DNA of 64,000 nucleotides from Chlorobiota bacterium (lineage in GTDB: Bacteria > Bacteroidota > Chlorobiia > Chlorobiales > Chlorobiaceae): NCBI GenBank assembly GCA_016866305.1, contig VGMX01000010.1:1-64000 (forward strand), in the 5' to 3' direction. Under the pieces are notes generated by a model. It worked only from the letters and a program-made list of their open reading frames with translations. It was not told the DNA's origin and searched no databases. Below, piece by piece: positions 9,370-17,517 of this stretch; position 1 is the first letter of the stretch, and each line of letters opens with the position of its first letter. A program made the translations under genes and the position numbers.

Positions 9370-10056
9370 ATGCACATGACCAAGATTCCATCAGCTCCGG
9401 CAAACCCGGAAACCGTTAAACCGGATGCGGCAAGCAACCTTCTCTATGTCGCGATCAAGTATAAAAACGCCTTTATCGGAGCGATCGTCCTCATTGTCGC
9501 CATGGGGGGCGGTATCGCATTCTGGATGAACCACCAGAAAGCCGCGGAGGAGGAAGCCTCCCTTCAGCTCTCGAAAGTCGCACCGCTGCTTGACCGGGGA
9601 GAGTATCGCAAGGCCATCGACGGAACATCGGCCATGCCGGGCCTGAAAAGCATTTCAGAAAAACAGGGTGGGACGCCAAGCGGCAAAATGGCTTCCCTGC
9701 TTCTTGCCAATGCCTACTACGGGCTGGGCCAACCGGATTCGGCACTTGCGATCTACAGCGGCATCTCCATGAAAAACGGCGATCTCGCCGCGGCGGTTCT
9801 TGCAGGAACCGGCGCATGCCATGCAGAAAAAAAACAGTTCTCCAAAGCGGCTGCGGCTTATGAAGAAGCCGCGGGAAAAGCTGAAAACAATGCCCTGAAA
9901 GCGCAGTATCTCGTCAGCGCAGCGGACAATCACCTCGACTCGGGAAAACGGGAAAAAGCCGTGGAACTCTACAAAAAAGCCATTGCCGACTATCCCGGAT
10001 CGACCGGAGCAGCACTCTCGCAGCGCTCGCTCTGGCAGATGTCCGGCATCCGATAA
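9370..10056 (+). CDS. Membrane-anchored tetratricopeptide protein (YfgM-like)
   Basis: 228 residues: a short cytoplasmic N-terminus, one membrane helix (about residues 33-53), then an alanine-rich helical domain with degenerate TPR units (GLGQPDSALAIY, KQFSKAAAAYEEA, REKAVELYKKAI). The layout matches YfgM/Ancillary-SecYEG-translocon-subunit-like proteins, which present periplasmic TPRs near the translocon, but similarity is of architecture only. An in-frame ATG at 9322 would add 16 residues with no obvious role; 9370 or 9376 gives a more typical N-terminus. The next gene, a cyclophilin, starts 27 nt downstream and may share a folding-related role. Confidence 0.7.
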   Translation: MHMTKIPSAPANPETVKPDAASNLLYVAIKYKNAFIGAIVLIVAMGGGIAFWMNHQKAAEEEASLQLSKVAPLLDRGEYRKAIDGTSAMPGLKSISEKQGGTPSGKMASLLLANAYYGLGQPDSALAIYSGISMKNGDLAAAVLAGTGACHAEKKQFSKAAAAYEEAAGKAENNALKAQYLVSAADNHLDSGKREKAVELYKKAIADYPGSTGAALSQRSLWQMSGIR

Positions 10057-10083
10057 CCCAGAAAACAAACAAACACCGGAACC

Positions 10084-10575
10084 ATGCCTGAAACATTCAT
10101 CATCGAAACCTCGCTCGGAAATATCACCGTCAGCCTGTACGACGACACTCCGCTGCACCGCGACAATTTCAGGAAGCTCGTCAGCGAAAAGTACTATGAC
10201 GGCATCCGTTTTCACCGCGTTATCCGGGATTTCATGATCCAGACCGGAGATCCGCTCTCCCGGCACGACGACAAACGCATGCTGCACGGCACGGGTGGCC
10301 CCTCCCACCGGGTTCCGGCCGAGATCCGTCATGCGAACAAAAAGGGAACCCTTGCCGCCGCACGGGACAACAACCCGGAAAAAGCCTCTTCGGGAAGCCA
10401 GTTCTACATCAACCACGTCGATAACGACTATCTCGACGGCCAGTATACGGTTTTCGGAGCCGTCGATGCCGGCATGGATGTGGTCGATGCCATCGCCGCC
10501 ATTGAAACCGACTTCAACGACAATCCCCTCCAGCCGGTGACCATCAAAACCATCACACCCGCAGCACAGGCATAA
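10084..10575 (+). CDS. Cyclophilin-type peptidyl-prolyl cis-trans isomerase
   Basis: A 163-residue single-domain cyclophilin without a signal peptide, so cytoplasmic. The catalytic segment FHRVIRDFMIQTGDP is intact (Arg and Phe of the active site), as are SSGSQFYI and the YTVFGAV strand. It assists folding by isomerising X-Pro bonds. The insertion around HGTGGPSHRVPAE is typical of bacterial members. It lies between the anchored TPR protein and the PLP-binding protein with short gaps (27 and 12 nt), so the three are probably cotranscribed. Confidence 0.93.
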   Translation: MPETFIIETSLGNITVSLYDDTPLHRDNFRKLVSEKYYDGIRFHRVIRDFMIQTGDPLSRHDDKRMLHGTGGPSHRVPAEIRHANKKGTLAAARDNNPEKASSGSQFYINHVDNDYLDGQYTVFGAVDAGMDVVDAIAAIETDFNDNPLQPVTIKTITPAAQA

Positions 10576-10587
10576 AGGATACCGCTC

Positions 10588-11277
10588 ATGGAAGCCATTG
10601 CCGACAATCTTGCCGCCATCCGGCAGCGCGTCGACACAGCATGCCTGGCGGCCGGAAGGCACCCTTCGTCCGTCAGGCTCATTGCGGTCTCGAAAACAAA
10701 ACCTGCTGAAAAAATACGGGAAGCATTCGATGCGGGCCAGGTCGAGTTCGGAGAAAGCTATGTGCAGGAGTTCCTGGAAAAGCAGCAAGACCCGCTGCTC
10801 GGACATCTGCCGCTGCAGTGGCACTTCATCGGCCACCTGCAGTCGAACAAGGTCCGCTCGATCATCGGCAGGGTCGCACTGATTCACGGCATAGACCGCC
10901 TCTCAACCGCAGAGGAGCTTTCCCGCCGCGCCGTGCAGCACAATATCAGGGCGGAGTACCTGCTTGAAATCAACACTTCAGGAGAAACAACGAAGTACGG
11001 ACTCAAGCCGGAAGAACTGCTTGCGGAAGCCGAAGCGTTCTTCCGGCTTCCCAATACAGCCCTTCGGGGCCTCATGACCATCGCTTCACCCGATCCGGCG
11101 CTTGCCCGGCTTGAATTCAGACTGCTGCACAACCTGCTCGACGAACTGAAGAAAACCGCTCCCGATCCGTCGCTCCTGACCGAGTTGTCGATGGGCATGA
11201 GCCAGGACTTCGAGGAAGCGATTGCAGAAGGGGCTACCCTTGTTCGGGTCGGAACCGCGATATTCGGCTGGCGGTGA
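10588..11277 (+). CDS. YggS/PLPBP-family pyridoxal-phosphate homeostasis protein
   Basis: A 229-residue alanine-racemase-like barrel. The PLP lysine is Lys36 in LIAVSKTKP; the HFIGHLQSNK, GLMTIAS and LSMGMSQDFEEAI signatures are present. Members bind PLP without known catalysis and keep free PLP in balance, with effects on amino-acid pools. It ends 39 nt before a PLP-dependent aminotransferase, which makes shared expression plausible. Confidence 0.92.
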   Translation: MEAIADNLAAIRQRVDTACLAAGRHPSSVRLIAVSKTKPAEKIREAFDAGQVEFGESYVQEFLEKQQDPLLGHLPLQWHFIGHLQSNKVRSIIGRVALIHGIDRLSTAEELSRRAVQHNIRAEYLLEINTSGETTKYGLKPEELLAEAEAFFRLPNTALRGLMTIASPDPALARLEFRLLHNLLDELKKTAPDPSLLTELSMGMSQDFEEAIAEGATLVRVGTAIFGWR

Positions 11278-11316
11278 ACGCCAAGCACGCTCTTTTGGCA
11301 ACCTCTTCTGCCGGAA

Positions 11317-12582
11317 ATGATGACACAATCGAGCAACGCGCCCGCCGGACATGACGGAGCAAGGCGTCTGGGCAACTACAATTACGCCATTCTCAATATT
11401 GCCGCGCTCGTCCGGGAGTTCGAAACCGCAGGCCGGCCGGTAACAAGCCTCAATATCGGTGATCCGACGCTCTACGGATTCGAACCGCCTTCACAGCTTA
11501 CCGAAGCATGCATTGCCGCGCTGAAACAGGGTCGTCACAGCTACACCCCCTCATGCGGCATTCCCGTGGCACGCGAAGCGATTTCCCGGGATGCGGCCAA
11601 ACGGGCTGTTTGTGTCTCGGATGAAGAGGTCATCATCACATCGGGAGCAACCGAGGCTGCCGACCTTCTCTGTACGGCCCTCCTTAATCCTGGCGACGAG
11701 GTGCTCTGCCCGGCTCCCGGATATCCGCTCTACTCCGCACTGGTTTCGCGGCAGGAGGCCAGGAACGTGCCGTACCGGCTCGACCCCGCCAACGGCTGGC
11801 TTCCGGTACCCGCCGAAATCGAACGGCTGATGACACCGAAAACCCGGCTCCTTGTCATCATCAATCCCAACAATCCGACCGGAGCGCTCTACCCCCCTTC
11901 CCTGCTTGCCGAAATCGCGGAAATCGCCCGGCGACACCGCATTGTCTGCCTGGCTGACGAGGTGTACCGGAAACTGATCTTCGGGGGTGTCCACTATCCC
12001 TTCGCCTCCTTCGCCGGCAATGACCTGCCGGTCTTCACGCTTGAAAGTCTTTCGAAAAACTTCATGGCCCCGGGGTGGAGAACCGGCTGGATGACCATGG
12101 CAAACAGCGCCCTCGTACCGGGATTGCGCAGAGCCCTGCAGAAACTTGCCGAGGCGAGGGTATGTGCCGCTGCAACACCCCAGTTCGCCATTCCTGCAGC
12201 ACTTTCTCTCGGAAATGAGTATCTTCTCCCGGTTATGGAAAAACTGAAGCGGCAGCGCGACCTGACCGTCGCAATGATCAACGGCATCGAGGGGCTCTGG
12301 TGCTCCTGTCCGCAGGGAGCTTTCTATGTGATGGCGAAAGCCGATCCCGTAACGTACGCTTTCGGCTCCGACGAAGAATTTATTGTTGAACTGCTCAGGA
12401 AAAAACAGATATTGTTTGTTCACGGTTCGGGATTCGGCATGGAAGCACGCGAGGGATATTTCAGGATAGTGTACCTGCCCGATACCGCACTCCTTGAAAA
12501 GGTTTTCCATGACCTTGCCGATTTTTTGCGGCACCACAGGCACCATTCGTCAATAACCTTAAAATCAACAACCCGATCATGA
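11317..12582 (+). CDS. Class I/II pyridoxal-phosphate aminotransferase
   Basis: A 421-residue fold-type I aminotransferase. The PLP lysine is Lys247 in SLSKNF; NPNNPTG, ADEVYR and GWRTGW are all typical, and the C-terminal FRIVYLPD carries the substrate-carboxylate arginine. Overall it resembles alanine/aspartate aminotransferases of the AlaA type. It overlaps the next gene, a purine nucleoside phosphorylase, by 4 nt, and mtnA follows. In that context it may transaminate 4-methylthio-2-oxobutyrate in methionine salvage, but a general alanine or aspartate role is equally possible from sequence. Confidence 0.85.
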   Translation: MMTQSSNAPAGHDGARRLGNYNYAILNIAALVREFETAGRPVTSLNIGDPTLYGFEPPSQLTEACIAALKQGRHSYTPSCGIPVAREAISRDAAKRAVCVSDEEVIITSGATEAADLLCTALLNPGDEVLCPAPGYPLYSALVSRQEARNVPYRLDPANGWLPVPAEIERLMTPKTRLLVIINPNNPTGALYPPSLLAEIAEIARRHRIVCLADEVYRKLIFGGVHYPFASFAGNDLPVFTLESLSKNFMAPGWRTGWMTMANSALVPGLRRALQKLAEARVCAAATPQFAIPAALSLGNEYLLPVMEKLKRQRDLTVAMINGIEGLWCSCPQGAFYVMAKADPVTYAFGSDEEFIVELLRKKQILFVHGSGFGMEAREGYFRIVYLPDTALLEKVFHDLADFLRHHRHHSSITLKSTTRS

Positions 12583-13400
12583 TCGCTCAGCAGGAAAAAA
12601 TTCAGGCAGCTGTATCGTTTATACGCAAGAAAACCCAGGATGAATATCCCGTAGGCATCGTTCTCGGCACCGGTCTCGGCGCTCTTGCAAAAGAGATCGA
12701 CGTCGAACTTGCCCTCGATTACGGCGATATCCCCAACTTTCCCATTTCGACGGTCGAAACCCATCAGGGCAAACTGATCTTCGGAAATCTGGCGGGCAAG
12801 AAAGTTGTCGCCATGCAGGGGCGCTTCCATTTCTACGAAGGCTACTCGATGCAGCAGATCGTCTTTCCTGTCAGGGTCATGAAGCACCTCGGCGTGAAGA
12901 CCCTCGGCATCACCAACGCCTGCGGCGGCCTCAATCCGGCATTCAGCAAAGGGGACATCATGCTGATCGACGACCATATCAACCTGCTCGGCAGCAATCC
13001 GCTCATCGGTCCCAACGATCCGGAAGTGGGTTCCAGATTCCCCGACATGTGCGAACCCTACTCAAAACGCATTCTCTCCATAGCCGAAAAAGCGGCGCTC
13101 GAAGAAAAAATCAGGGTGCAGCGCGGCGTCTACGTGGCGCTCTCGGGGCCCTGCCTCGAAACCCGTGCAGAGTACAGGATGCTGCGCATTCTCGGCGCCG
13201 ATGTTGTCGGCATGTCCACCGTGCCGGAAGTCATCGCTGCTGTCCATCAGGGCACCGAAGTGTTCGGCATGTCCATCATCACCGACGAGTGCTTCCCCGA
13301 CAGCCTGCAGCCGGTCAGCATCGAGGAGATCATCGAGGTCTCCAACCATGCGGAGCCCAAAATGACCGCCATTTTCAAAGCCGTCGTCGCAAACCTGTGA
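12579..13400 (+). CDS. Purine nucleoside phosphorylase (possible methylthioadenosine phosphorylase)
   Basis: A 273-residue trimeric-type nucleoside phosphorylase with the phosphate-binding GTGLG (30-34), FHFYEGY (83-89), TNACGGLN and the long GMSTVPEV signature. Aligned without gaps to human PNP over this part, Glu201 corresponds to Glu194, but Asn243 corresponds to Asp236. In the PNP/MTAP superfamily Asn at this place favours 6-oxopurines and Asp favours 6-aminopurines. Together with mtnA 23 nt downstream this points towards splitting methylthioadenosine into adenine and methylthioribose-1-phosphate. Substrate preference remains an inference. Confidence 0.85.
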   Translation: MIAQQEKIQAAVSFIRKKTQDEYPVGIVLGTGLGALAKEIDVELALDYGDIPNFPISTVETHQGKLIFGNLAGKKVVAMQGRFHFYEGYSMQQIVFPVRVMKHLGVKTLGITNACGGLNPAFSKGDIMLIDDHINLLGSNPLIGPNDPEVGSRFPDMCEPYSKRILSIAEKAALEEKIRVQRGVYVALSGPCLETRAEYRMLRILGADVVGMSTVPEVIAAVHQGTEVFGMSIITDECFPDSLQPVSIEEIIEVSNHAEPKMTAIFKAVVANL

Positions 13401-13423
13401 ACCATAGAATCCCTTTACCAAGT

Positions 13424-14488
13424 ATGATAGACGCCATTTCCTTTTCAAACGGAACGTTCCGCTACCTCGACCAGCGCTACCTGCCCCTGCAGGAGCTCCA
13501 TGTAGAAACACGGGATTACCGGGAGGCCATCGAAGCCATCAAGACGCTCGCCGTCAGGGGTGCTCCGCTCATCGGCGCTTCTGCCGGCTATACGGTGATT
13601 CTCGGCATCAATGCCTGCAAGGGCGACAAGGCAGGCTTCCCGGCATATTTCGAGAATCTGATCGCAGAGGTCAACGCGTCGCGTCCTACGGCTGTGAACC
13701 TCTTCTTCGCAACAAAAAAAATGCAGGCGGTGTATGACGCAAACTTCGAAGCGGATTCGCTTGAAACGCTCTTTGCAAAAATGACCGACGAGGCGCACCG
13801 CATCTACAACGATGAGGTCGAAAACTGCGACCGCATCGCCCGCCACGGTGTCGAGATCATCAAGAGCGACCTGGCTGACACCCTGAAAAAACGCAAGCTG
13901 AACGTCCTTACCCACTGCAACACCGGCACGCTCGCCTGCTGCGGCATCGGTACGGCGCTTGGCGTGATCCGCCTCGCCTGGAGGGAAGGGCTGATCGAAA
14001 GGGTGATCTCCTCGGAAAGCCGTCCACTCCTGCAGGGACTGCGCCTGACCGCATGGGAACTCGAACATGACGGCATACCGTTCGCTTCCATCTCCGACTC
14101 CTCTTCGGCAATCCTGATGCAGCGGGGCATGATCGATTTCGCTGTGGTCGGCGCCGACCGCATCACGGCCAACGGCGACACGGCCAACAAAATCGGCACC
14201 TATGCCCATGCCATCAGCGCAAACCACCACGGCATCCCGTTCTACATCGCCGCTCCGGTCTCGACCATCGACATCACCATGTCGGAAGGATCGCAGATTC
14301 CGATCGAGGAGCGCAACGCCGACGAACTGCGCACCATCTTCGGTACCCAGGTAGCCACACCGACAACCCCGGTGGTGAACTACGCTTTCGACGTCACGCC
14401 CGGTACCCTTATCCGCGGCATCATCACGGAGAAGAAAGCCGTCGTCGGCGACTACAGGAAAGGCCTCGGAGAACTCTTTTCCGACTGA
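13424..14488 (+). CDS. mtnA: Methylthioribose-1-phosphate isomerase
   Basis: Isomerises methylthioribose-1-phosphate to methylthioribulose-1-phosphate in methylthioadenosine salvage. 354 residues from the ATG at 13424. An eIF2B-alpha-like fold is shown by AVRGAPLIG, THCNTGTLA with catalytic Cys165 and VVGADRITANGDTANKIGTY with catalytic Asp245; these sit five residues after the Bacillus positions Cys160 and Asp240. Open reading extends further upstream in frame, but that part overlaps the phosphorylase gene and has no mtnA similarity. A terminator follows. Green sulfur bacteria also carry a RubisCO-like protein linked to sulfur metabolism, which gives the product a possible destination outside this window. 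Confidence 0.93.
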   Translation: MIDAISFSNGTFRYLDQRYLPLQELHVETRDYREAIEAIKTLAVRGAPLIGASAGYTVILGINACKGDKAGFPAYFENLIAEVNASRPTAVNLFFATKKMQAVYDANFEADSLETLFAKMTDEAHRIYNDEVENCDRIARHGVEIIKSDLADTLKKRKLNVLTHCNTGTLACCGIGTALGVIRLAWREGLIERVISSESRPLLQGLRLTAWELEHDGIPFASISDSSSAILMQRGMIDFAVVGADRITANGDTANKIGTYAHAISANHHGIPFYIAAPVSTIDITMSEGSQIPIEERNADELRTIFGTQVATPTTPVVNYAFDVTPGTLIRGIITEKKAVVGDYRKGLGELFSD

Positions 14489-14517
14489 ACCGGCCTCCTG
14501 CAGGAAAAACCCGCCAT

Positions 14518-14558
14518 AAAAAAAGACCGGGATATCAGACACTTCCGGTCTTTTTTTT
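14518..14558 (+). terminator. Rho-independent terminator after mtnA
   Basis: An A-tract plus GACCGG pairs with CCGGTC plus eight T around a 14-nt loop. It ends the aminotransferase-phosphorylase-mtnA unit 30 nt after the stop and separates it from the cbb3 oxidase cluster. Confidence 0.93.
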
Positions 14559-14587
14559 ATGACACTTCCGGAAGAAAAATCCTTTTT

Positions 14588-14597
14588 TGTTACATTT
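14588..14597 (+). promoter_or_regulatory. Promoter-like TGTTACATTT element before ccoN
   Basis: The same pattern as the elements before uvrC and the 5.5-kb TPR gene, here after the mtnA terminator and a run of T. It is 116 nt before the ccoN start, further than usual, leaving a leader with no gene. I looked for an FNR-type TTGAT-N4-ATCAA box in 14560-14712 and saw none. Confidence 0.3.
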
Positions 14598-14712
14598 AGC
14601 TGAAGATACGCTGAATGGCACGCAGCGTTCCTGATGGTCATCTCCTCGGTTTCAACGCTTTCGGGATCGTTGTCAGGTGCTTTTTCCAGAACAACTATCC
14701 GGAGAACGCCTC

Positions 14713-16098
14713 ATGAGCGAAACAGGATATGCATACAGGGTTGTACGCGGTTTTGCTTTTTCAGCCCTGTTCTGGCTGGTTATCGGTCTTGTGGTCGGGT
14801 TGTGGATCGCCTTCGAGATGTTCAATCCCGCCCTGAACCTCACCCCGTGGCTGAGTTTCGGCAGGCTTCGTGTGGTTCACACCAACGGGCTTGGCCTCGG
14901 TTTCGGACTTGCCGGCATTTTCGCCACCTCCTACTACATCCTGCAGCGGCTTACCCGCACCCCGCTCGCATTTCCCAAACTTGCCCTTGTCCATCTCTAC
15001 CTTTTCAATGCAGCCATCGCCCTTGCCGCTCTGAGTCTCTTCATGGGCATGAGCACCACAAGGGAATACGCCGAGCTGGAGTGGCCGCTTGACGTAGGCG
15101 TGGTGATCCTCTGGGTGATGTACGCCGTGAACGTGTTCGGCACGCTCCTCAAGCGTCAGGAAAAACAGATGTACATCTCGCTCTGGTACATCATCGCCAT
15201 GACGGTCACCATAGCCGTGCTCTACATCGTCAACAATCTCGCGGTTCCGGTCACGCTCTTCAAATCCTACAGCATCTACGCAGGGGCCAATGACGCGAAT
15301 GTCGAGTGGTGGTACGGCCACAACATCGTCGGGTTCATCTTCACCGTACCGGTTCTGGCCATGTTCTATTATTTCCTGCCCAAAGCCACCGGACTGCCGA
15401 TCTACAGCCACCGGCTCTCCATCATCTCGTTCTGGGCGCTCATTTTCGCCTATCTCTGGACCGGTGCACACCATCTCATGCTCACTCCCCTGCCGGAGTG
15501 GATCCAGACCGTAGCCATCGCATTCAGCATTTTCCTGATCGCGCCCTCATGGGGTTCCGTCGTGAACGGCTACTACACCCTGCAGGGCAACTGGGAGCAG
15601 ATGCGCTCGAATTACCTGGTGAAGTTCTTCATTCTCGGCATCACCTTCTACGGACTGCAGACAATCCAGGGCCCGACCCAGGGCCTGCGGACGCTCAACG
15701 CCTTTTTCCACTACACCGACTGGGTTGTCGGTCATGTGCATATGGGCACCATGGGATGGGTGGCGATGATCATATCGGCATCGTTCTATTACATGATTCC
15801 GAGAATCACCGGTAACGAGCTGCACAGCATCAAGCTCGCCAACACGCACTTCTGGCTGATCCTTGCCGGCCAGCTCATCTGGACCATCACCATGTGGATC
15901 GGCGGCATCCAGCAGGGAGCCATGTGGAAAGCCACCAACCCCGACGGATCGCTCATGTACAATTTTCTCGACTCGGTAACCTCTCTTTATCCCTACTACC
16001 GCCTGCGGTTTGCTGCTGGAATCGTCTACTTCATCGGCATACTGATTTTTGTCTACAACCTTGTCATGACCGTGAGAAAACGGCCAGTTGAAGCATAG
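14713..16098 (+). CDS. ccoN: cbb3-type cytochrome c oxidase subunit I (CcoN)
   Basis: The catalytic subunit of a high-affinity proton-pumping oxygen reductase, 461 residues, about twelve membrane helices. Metal ligands are in place: His56 (VVHTNG) and His343 for the low-spin haem b, His341 for haem b3 (VGHVHMG), and His203, His253 and His254 for CuB. Tyr247, six residues before His253, fits the cbb3 cross-linked tyrosine that bonds to the CuB histidine in helix VI. The ATG at 14713 has GGAG 8 nt upstream; an earlier in-frame ATG (14677) lacks one. It opens a ten-gene oxidase cluster. Confidence 0.96.
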   Translation: MSETGYAYRVVRGFAFSALFWLVIGLVVGLWIAFEMFNPALNLTPWLSFGRLRVVHTNGLGLGFGLAGIFATSYYILQRLTRTPLAFPKLALVHLYLFNAAIALAALSLFMGMSTTREYAELEWPLDVGVVILWVMYAVNVFGTLLKRQEKQMYISLWYIIAMTVTIAVLYIVNNLAVPVTLFKSYSIYAGANDANVEWWYGHNIVGFIFTVPVLAMFYYFLPKATGLPIYSHRLSIISFWALIFAYLWTGAHHLMLTPLPEWIQTVAIAFSIFLIAPSWGSVVNGYYTLQGNWEQMRSNYLVKFFILGITFYGLQTIQGPTQGLRTLNAFFHYTDWVVGHVHMGTMGWVAMIISASFYYMIPRITGNELHSIKLANTHFWLILAGQLIWTITMWIGGIQQGAMWKATNPDGSLMYNFLDSVTSLYPYYRLRFAAGIVYFIGILIFVYNLVMTVRKRPVEA

Positions 16099-16126
16099 TC
16101 AACCAATCCTAAAAGGAGCATCAATC

Positions 16127-16798
16127 ATGGGGATCTATTCGAAACCGGTTGTTTTTGCAGTGCTGTCGGCTGTGGTGATTCTCATCGGAACCATCGTCAC
16201 GGTATTCGTACCGCTTTTCATGCCTTCCACCCAACCGGTAAGTCCGCTTATCAAGCCATACACCGCGATCGAGCTTGAAGGGAGGGACATCTATATCAGG
16301 GAAGGCTGCCACAACTGCCATACCCAGACGGTACGGCCATTACGAACCGAGGTATTGCGTTACGGTGAATACTCGAAACCCGAAGAGTTCGCATACGATC
16401 GTCCGTTCCTGTGGGGGTCACGTCGCACCGGACCTGACCTGAACAGGATCGGCGGCAAGTATCCCGATTCCTGGCATTACCGCCACATGCAGAGTCCGCA
16501 GGGCATGTTCGAAAAATCAAATATGCCCCCCTATGGCTGGCTTGCCGCAAACCGTCTCGATACAGGAAACAGCCTGAAAAAAATCACCATACTCGGTTAC
16601 GGCTACAGCGAAGGGGAGGTCAGTCAGCAGATTTCAGACTACAAGGCAAAAGTCACCGCGCCTGATTACGACTCCAGGGAAACCCGCGATCAGGTGACTC
16701 CGGAGGCTCTGCGAAACGAGCTCACGGAAATGGATGCAATAATCGCCTATCTGCAGAAGCTGGGCCGTGACGTTAAAAATCTGGAGGCTGCACAATGA
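16127..16798 (+). CDS. ccoO: cbb3-type oxidase mono-haem cytochrome subunit (CcoO)
   Basis: 223 residues: an N-terminal anchor helix (about 8-30) and a periplasmic cytochrome c domain with the haem site C61-H-N-C64-H65. The family hallmarks GCHNCHTQTVRP and GPDLNRIGGKYP are present, with the axial methionine likely in SNMPPYGW. It passes electrons from CcoP to CcoN. The start is the ATG at 16127 with AAAAGGAG 7 nt upstream; an in-frame ATG at 16088 lies inside ccoN. The stop overlaps the next start as ATGA. Confidence 0.96.
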   Translation: MGIYSKPVVFAVLSAVVILIGTIVTVFVPLFMPSTQPVSPLIKPYTAIELEGRDIYIREGCHNCHTQTVRPLRTEVLRYGEYSKPEEFAYDRPFLWGSRRTGPDLNRIGGKYPDSWHYRHMQSPQGMFEKSNMPPYGWLAANRLDTGNSLKKITILGYGYSEGEVSQQISDYKAKVTAPDYDSRETRDQVTPEALRNELTEMDAIIAYLQKLGRDVKNLEAAQ

Positions 16799-16938
16799 AC
16801 TTTTCGCAACTCGCATACCTCTTCTTCACCCTTTCGCTTGCGGCTGTCTTTGCGGGAATCATCCTGCACTATTACAACCCCGGAAGGAAAGAAGAGGTTG
16901 AACGGCCCAAACATACCATGCTGGATCCGGATGAATGA
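16795..16938 (+). CDS. ccoQ: Small cbb3 oxidase subunit (CcoQ/FixQ-like), 47 residues
   Basis: A short gene read directly from the sequence between ccoO and ccoP. It starts at an ATG that overlaps the ccoO stop by four bases (ATGA) and ends with TGA at 16936-16938. The peptide begins MNFSQLAYLFFTLSLA, has one membrane helix (about residues 4-25) and a charged tail containing YNPGRKEEVERPK. Size, position and layout match CcoQ, which stabilises the complex. Sequence conservation in this family is low, so the call rests mostly on context. Confidence 0.85.
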   Translation: MNFSQLAYLFFTLSLAAVFAGIILHYYNPGRKEEVERPKHTMLDPDE

Positions 16939-17000
16939 ACAGGGCCCCAGGGTCCGGCAACCAAAAGAGATAAACCGCACCTAATCAACAGGAGGCTCAC

Positions 17001-17462
17001 ATGCACGATACAGGAGAACCCGGAGAGGGCCACAACAGCATCCCCAAAGGGTGGCTGCTCTTCTTTTTCGGCGTCATCGTCTGGCTTGTCTGGTACATCG
17101 TTTCCTTCACACCGGCTATTTCCGGCTGGTCGTTCTATAAGGGATTTGAAGAGAAGATGGCGAAATCCGTTCCTGCCGCAACCGGGGACGCCGGGACACC
17201 GGACAGGTACATCGGCCAGGCTGCTGCTATCGACGAAGGAAAAGCCGTCTACGCAGAAAGCTGCGCAGCCTGCCACAAAGCCGATGCAACCGGCGGAATC
17301 GGTCCTGATCTGACTGCTGCGCTGAAATACGGATCGACCCCGAAGGATATCTTTGAATCGATAGCCAAAGGCAGGCCCAACGGCATGCCTCCATTCCAGC
17401 AGCAGATCGGCAATGACCGCATCTACAAGCTCGTGGCGTATCTTGAGAGCCTGAAAAAATAG
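17001..17462 (+). CDS. ccoP: cbb3-type oxidase cytochrome c subunit CcoP, single-haem form
   Basis: 153 residues: a CcoP-type N-terminus (HNSIPKGWLLFFFG) with one membrane helix (about 18-36), a linker, and one cytochrome c domain with haem site C88-A-A-C91-H92 and likely axial Met129 in NGMPPF. Classical CcoP has two haem-c domains and is about 300 residues, so this one lacks a whole domain. The reading frame is clean, with GGAGG 6 nt before the ATG and a proper stop, so it is not a truncated fragment. It presumably takes electrons from a soluble cytochrome c. Confidence 0.93.
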   Translation: MHDTGEPGEGHNSIPKGWLLFFFGVIVWLVWYIVSFTPAISGWSFYKGFEEKMAKSVPAATGDAGTPDRYIGQAAAIDEGKAVYAESCAACHKADATGGIGPDLTAALKYGSTPKDIFESIAKGRPNGMPPFQQQIGNDRIYKLVAYLESLKK

Positions 17463-17517
17463 TACATGAGACTACCGGACATGTCCTGCACCAGTAACTC
17501 TTAACCTTCAGCGGCCT

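Noticed and set aside
13049-13423. A longer N-terminus for MtnA
   Set aside because: The extra 125 codons overlap the phosphorylase gene in another frame and are Arg- and Pro-rich with no mtnA similarity.
14560-14712. An FNR-type operator before the cbb3 cluster
   Set aside because: No TTGAT-N4-ATCAA-like palindrome is present in this gap.
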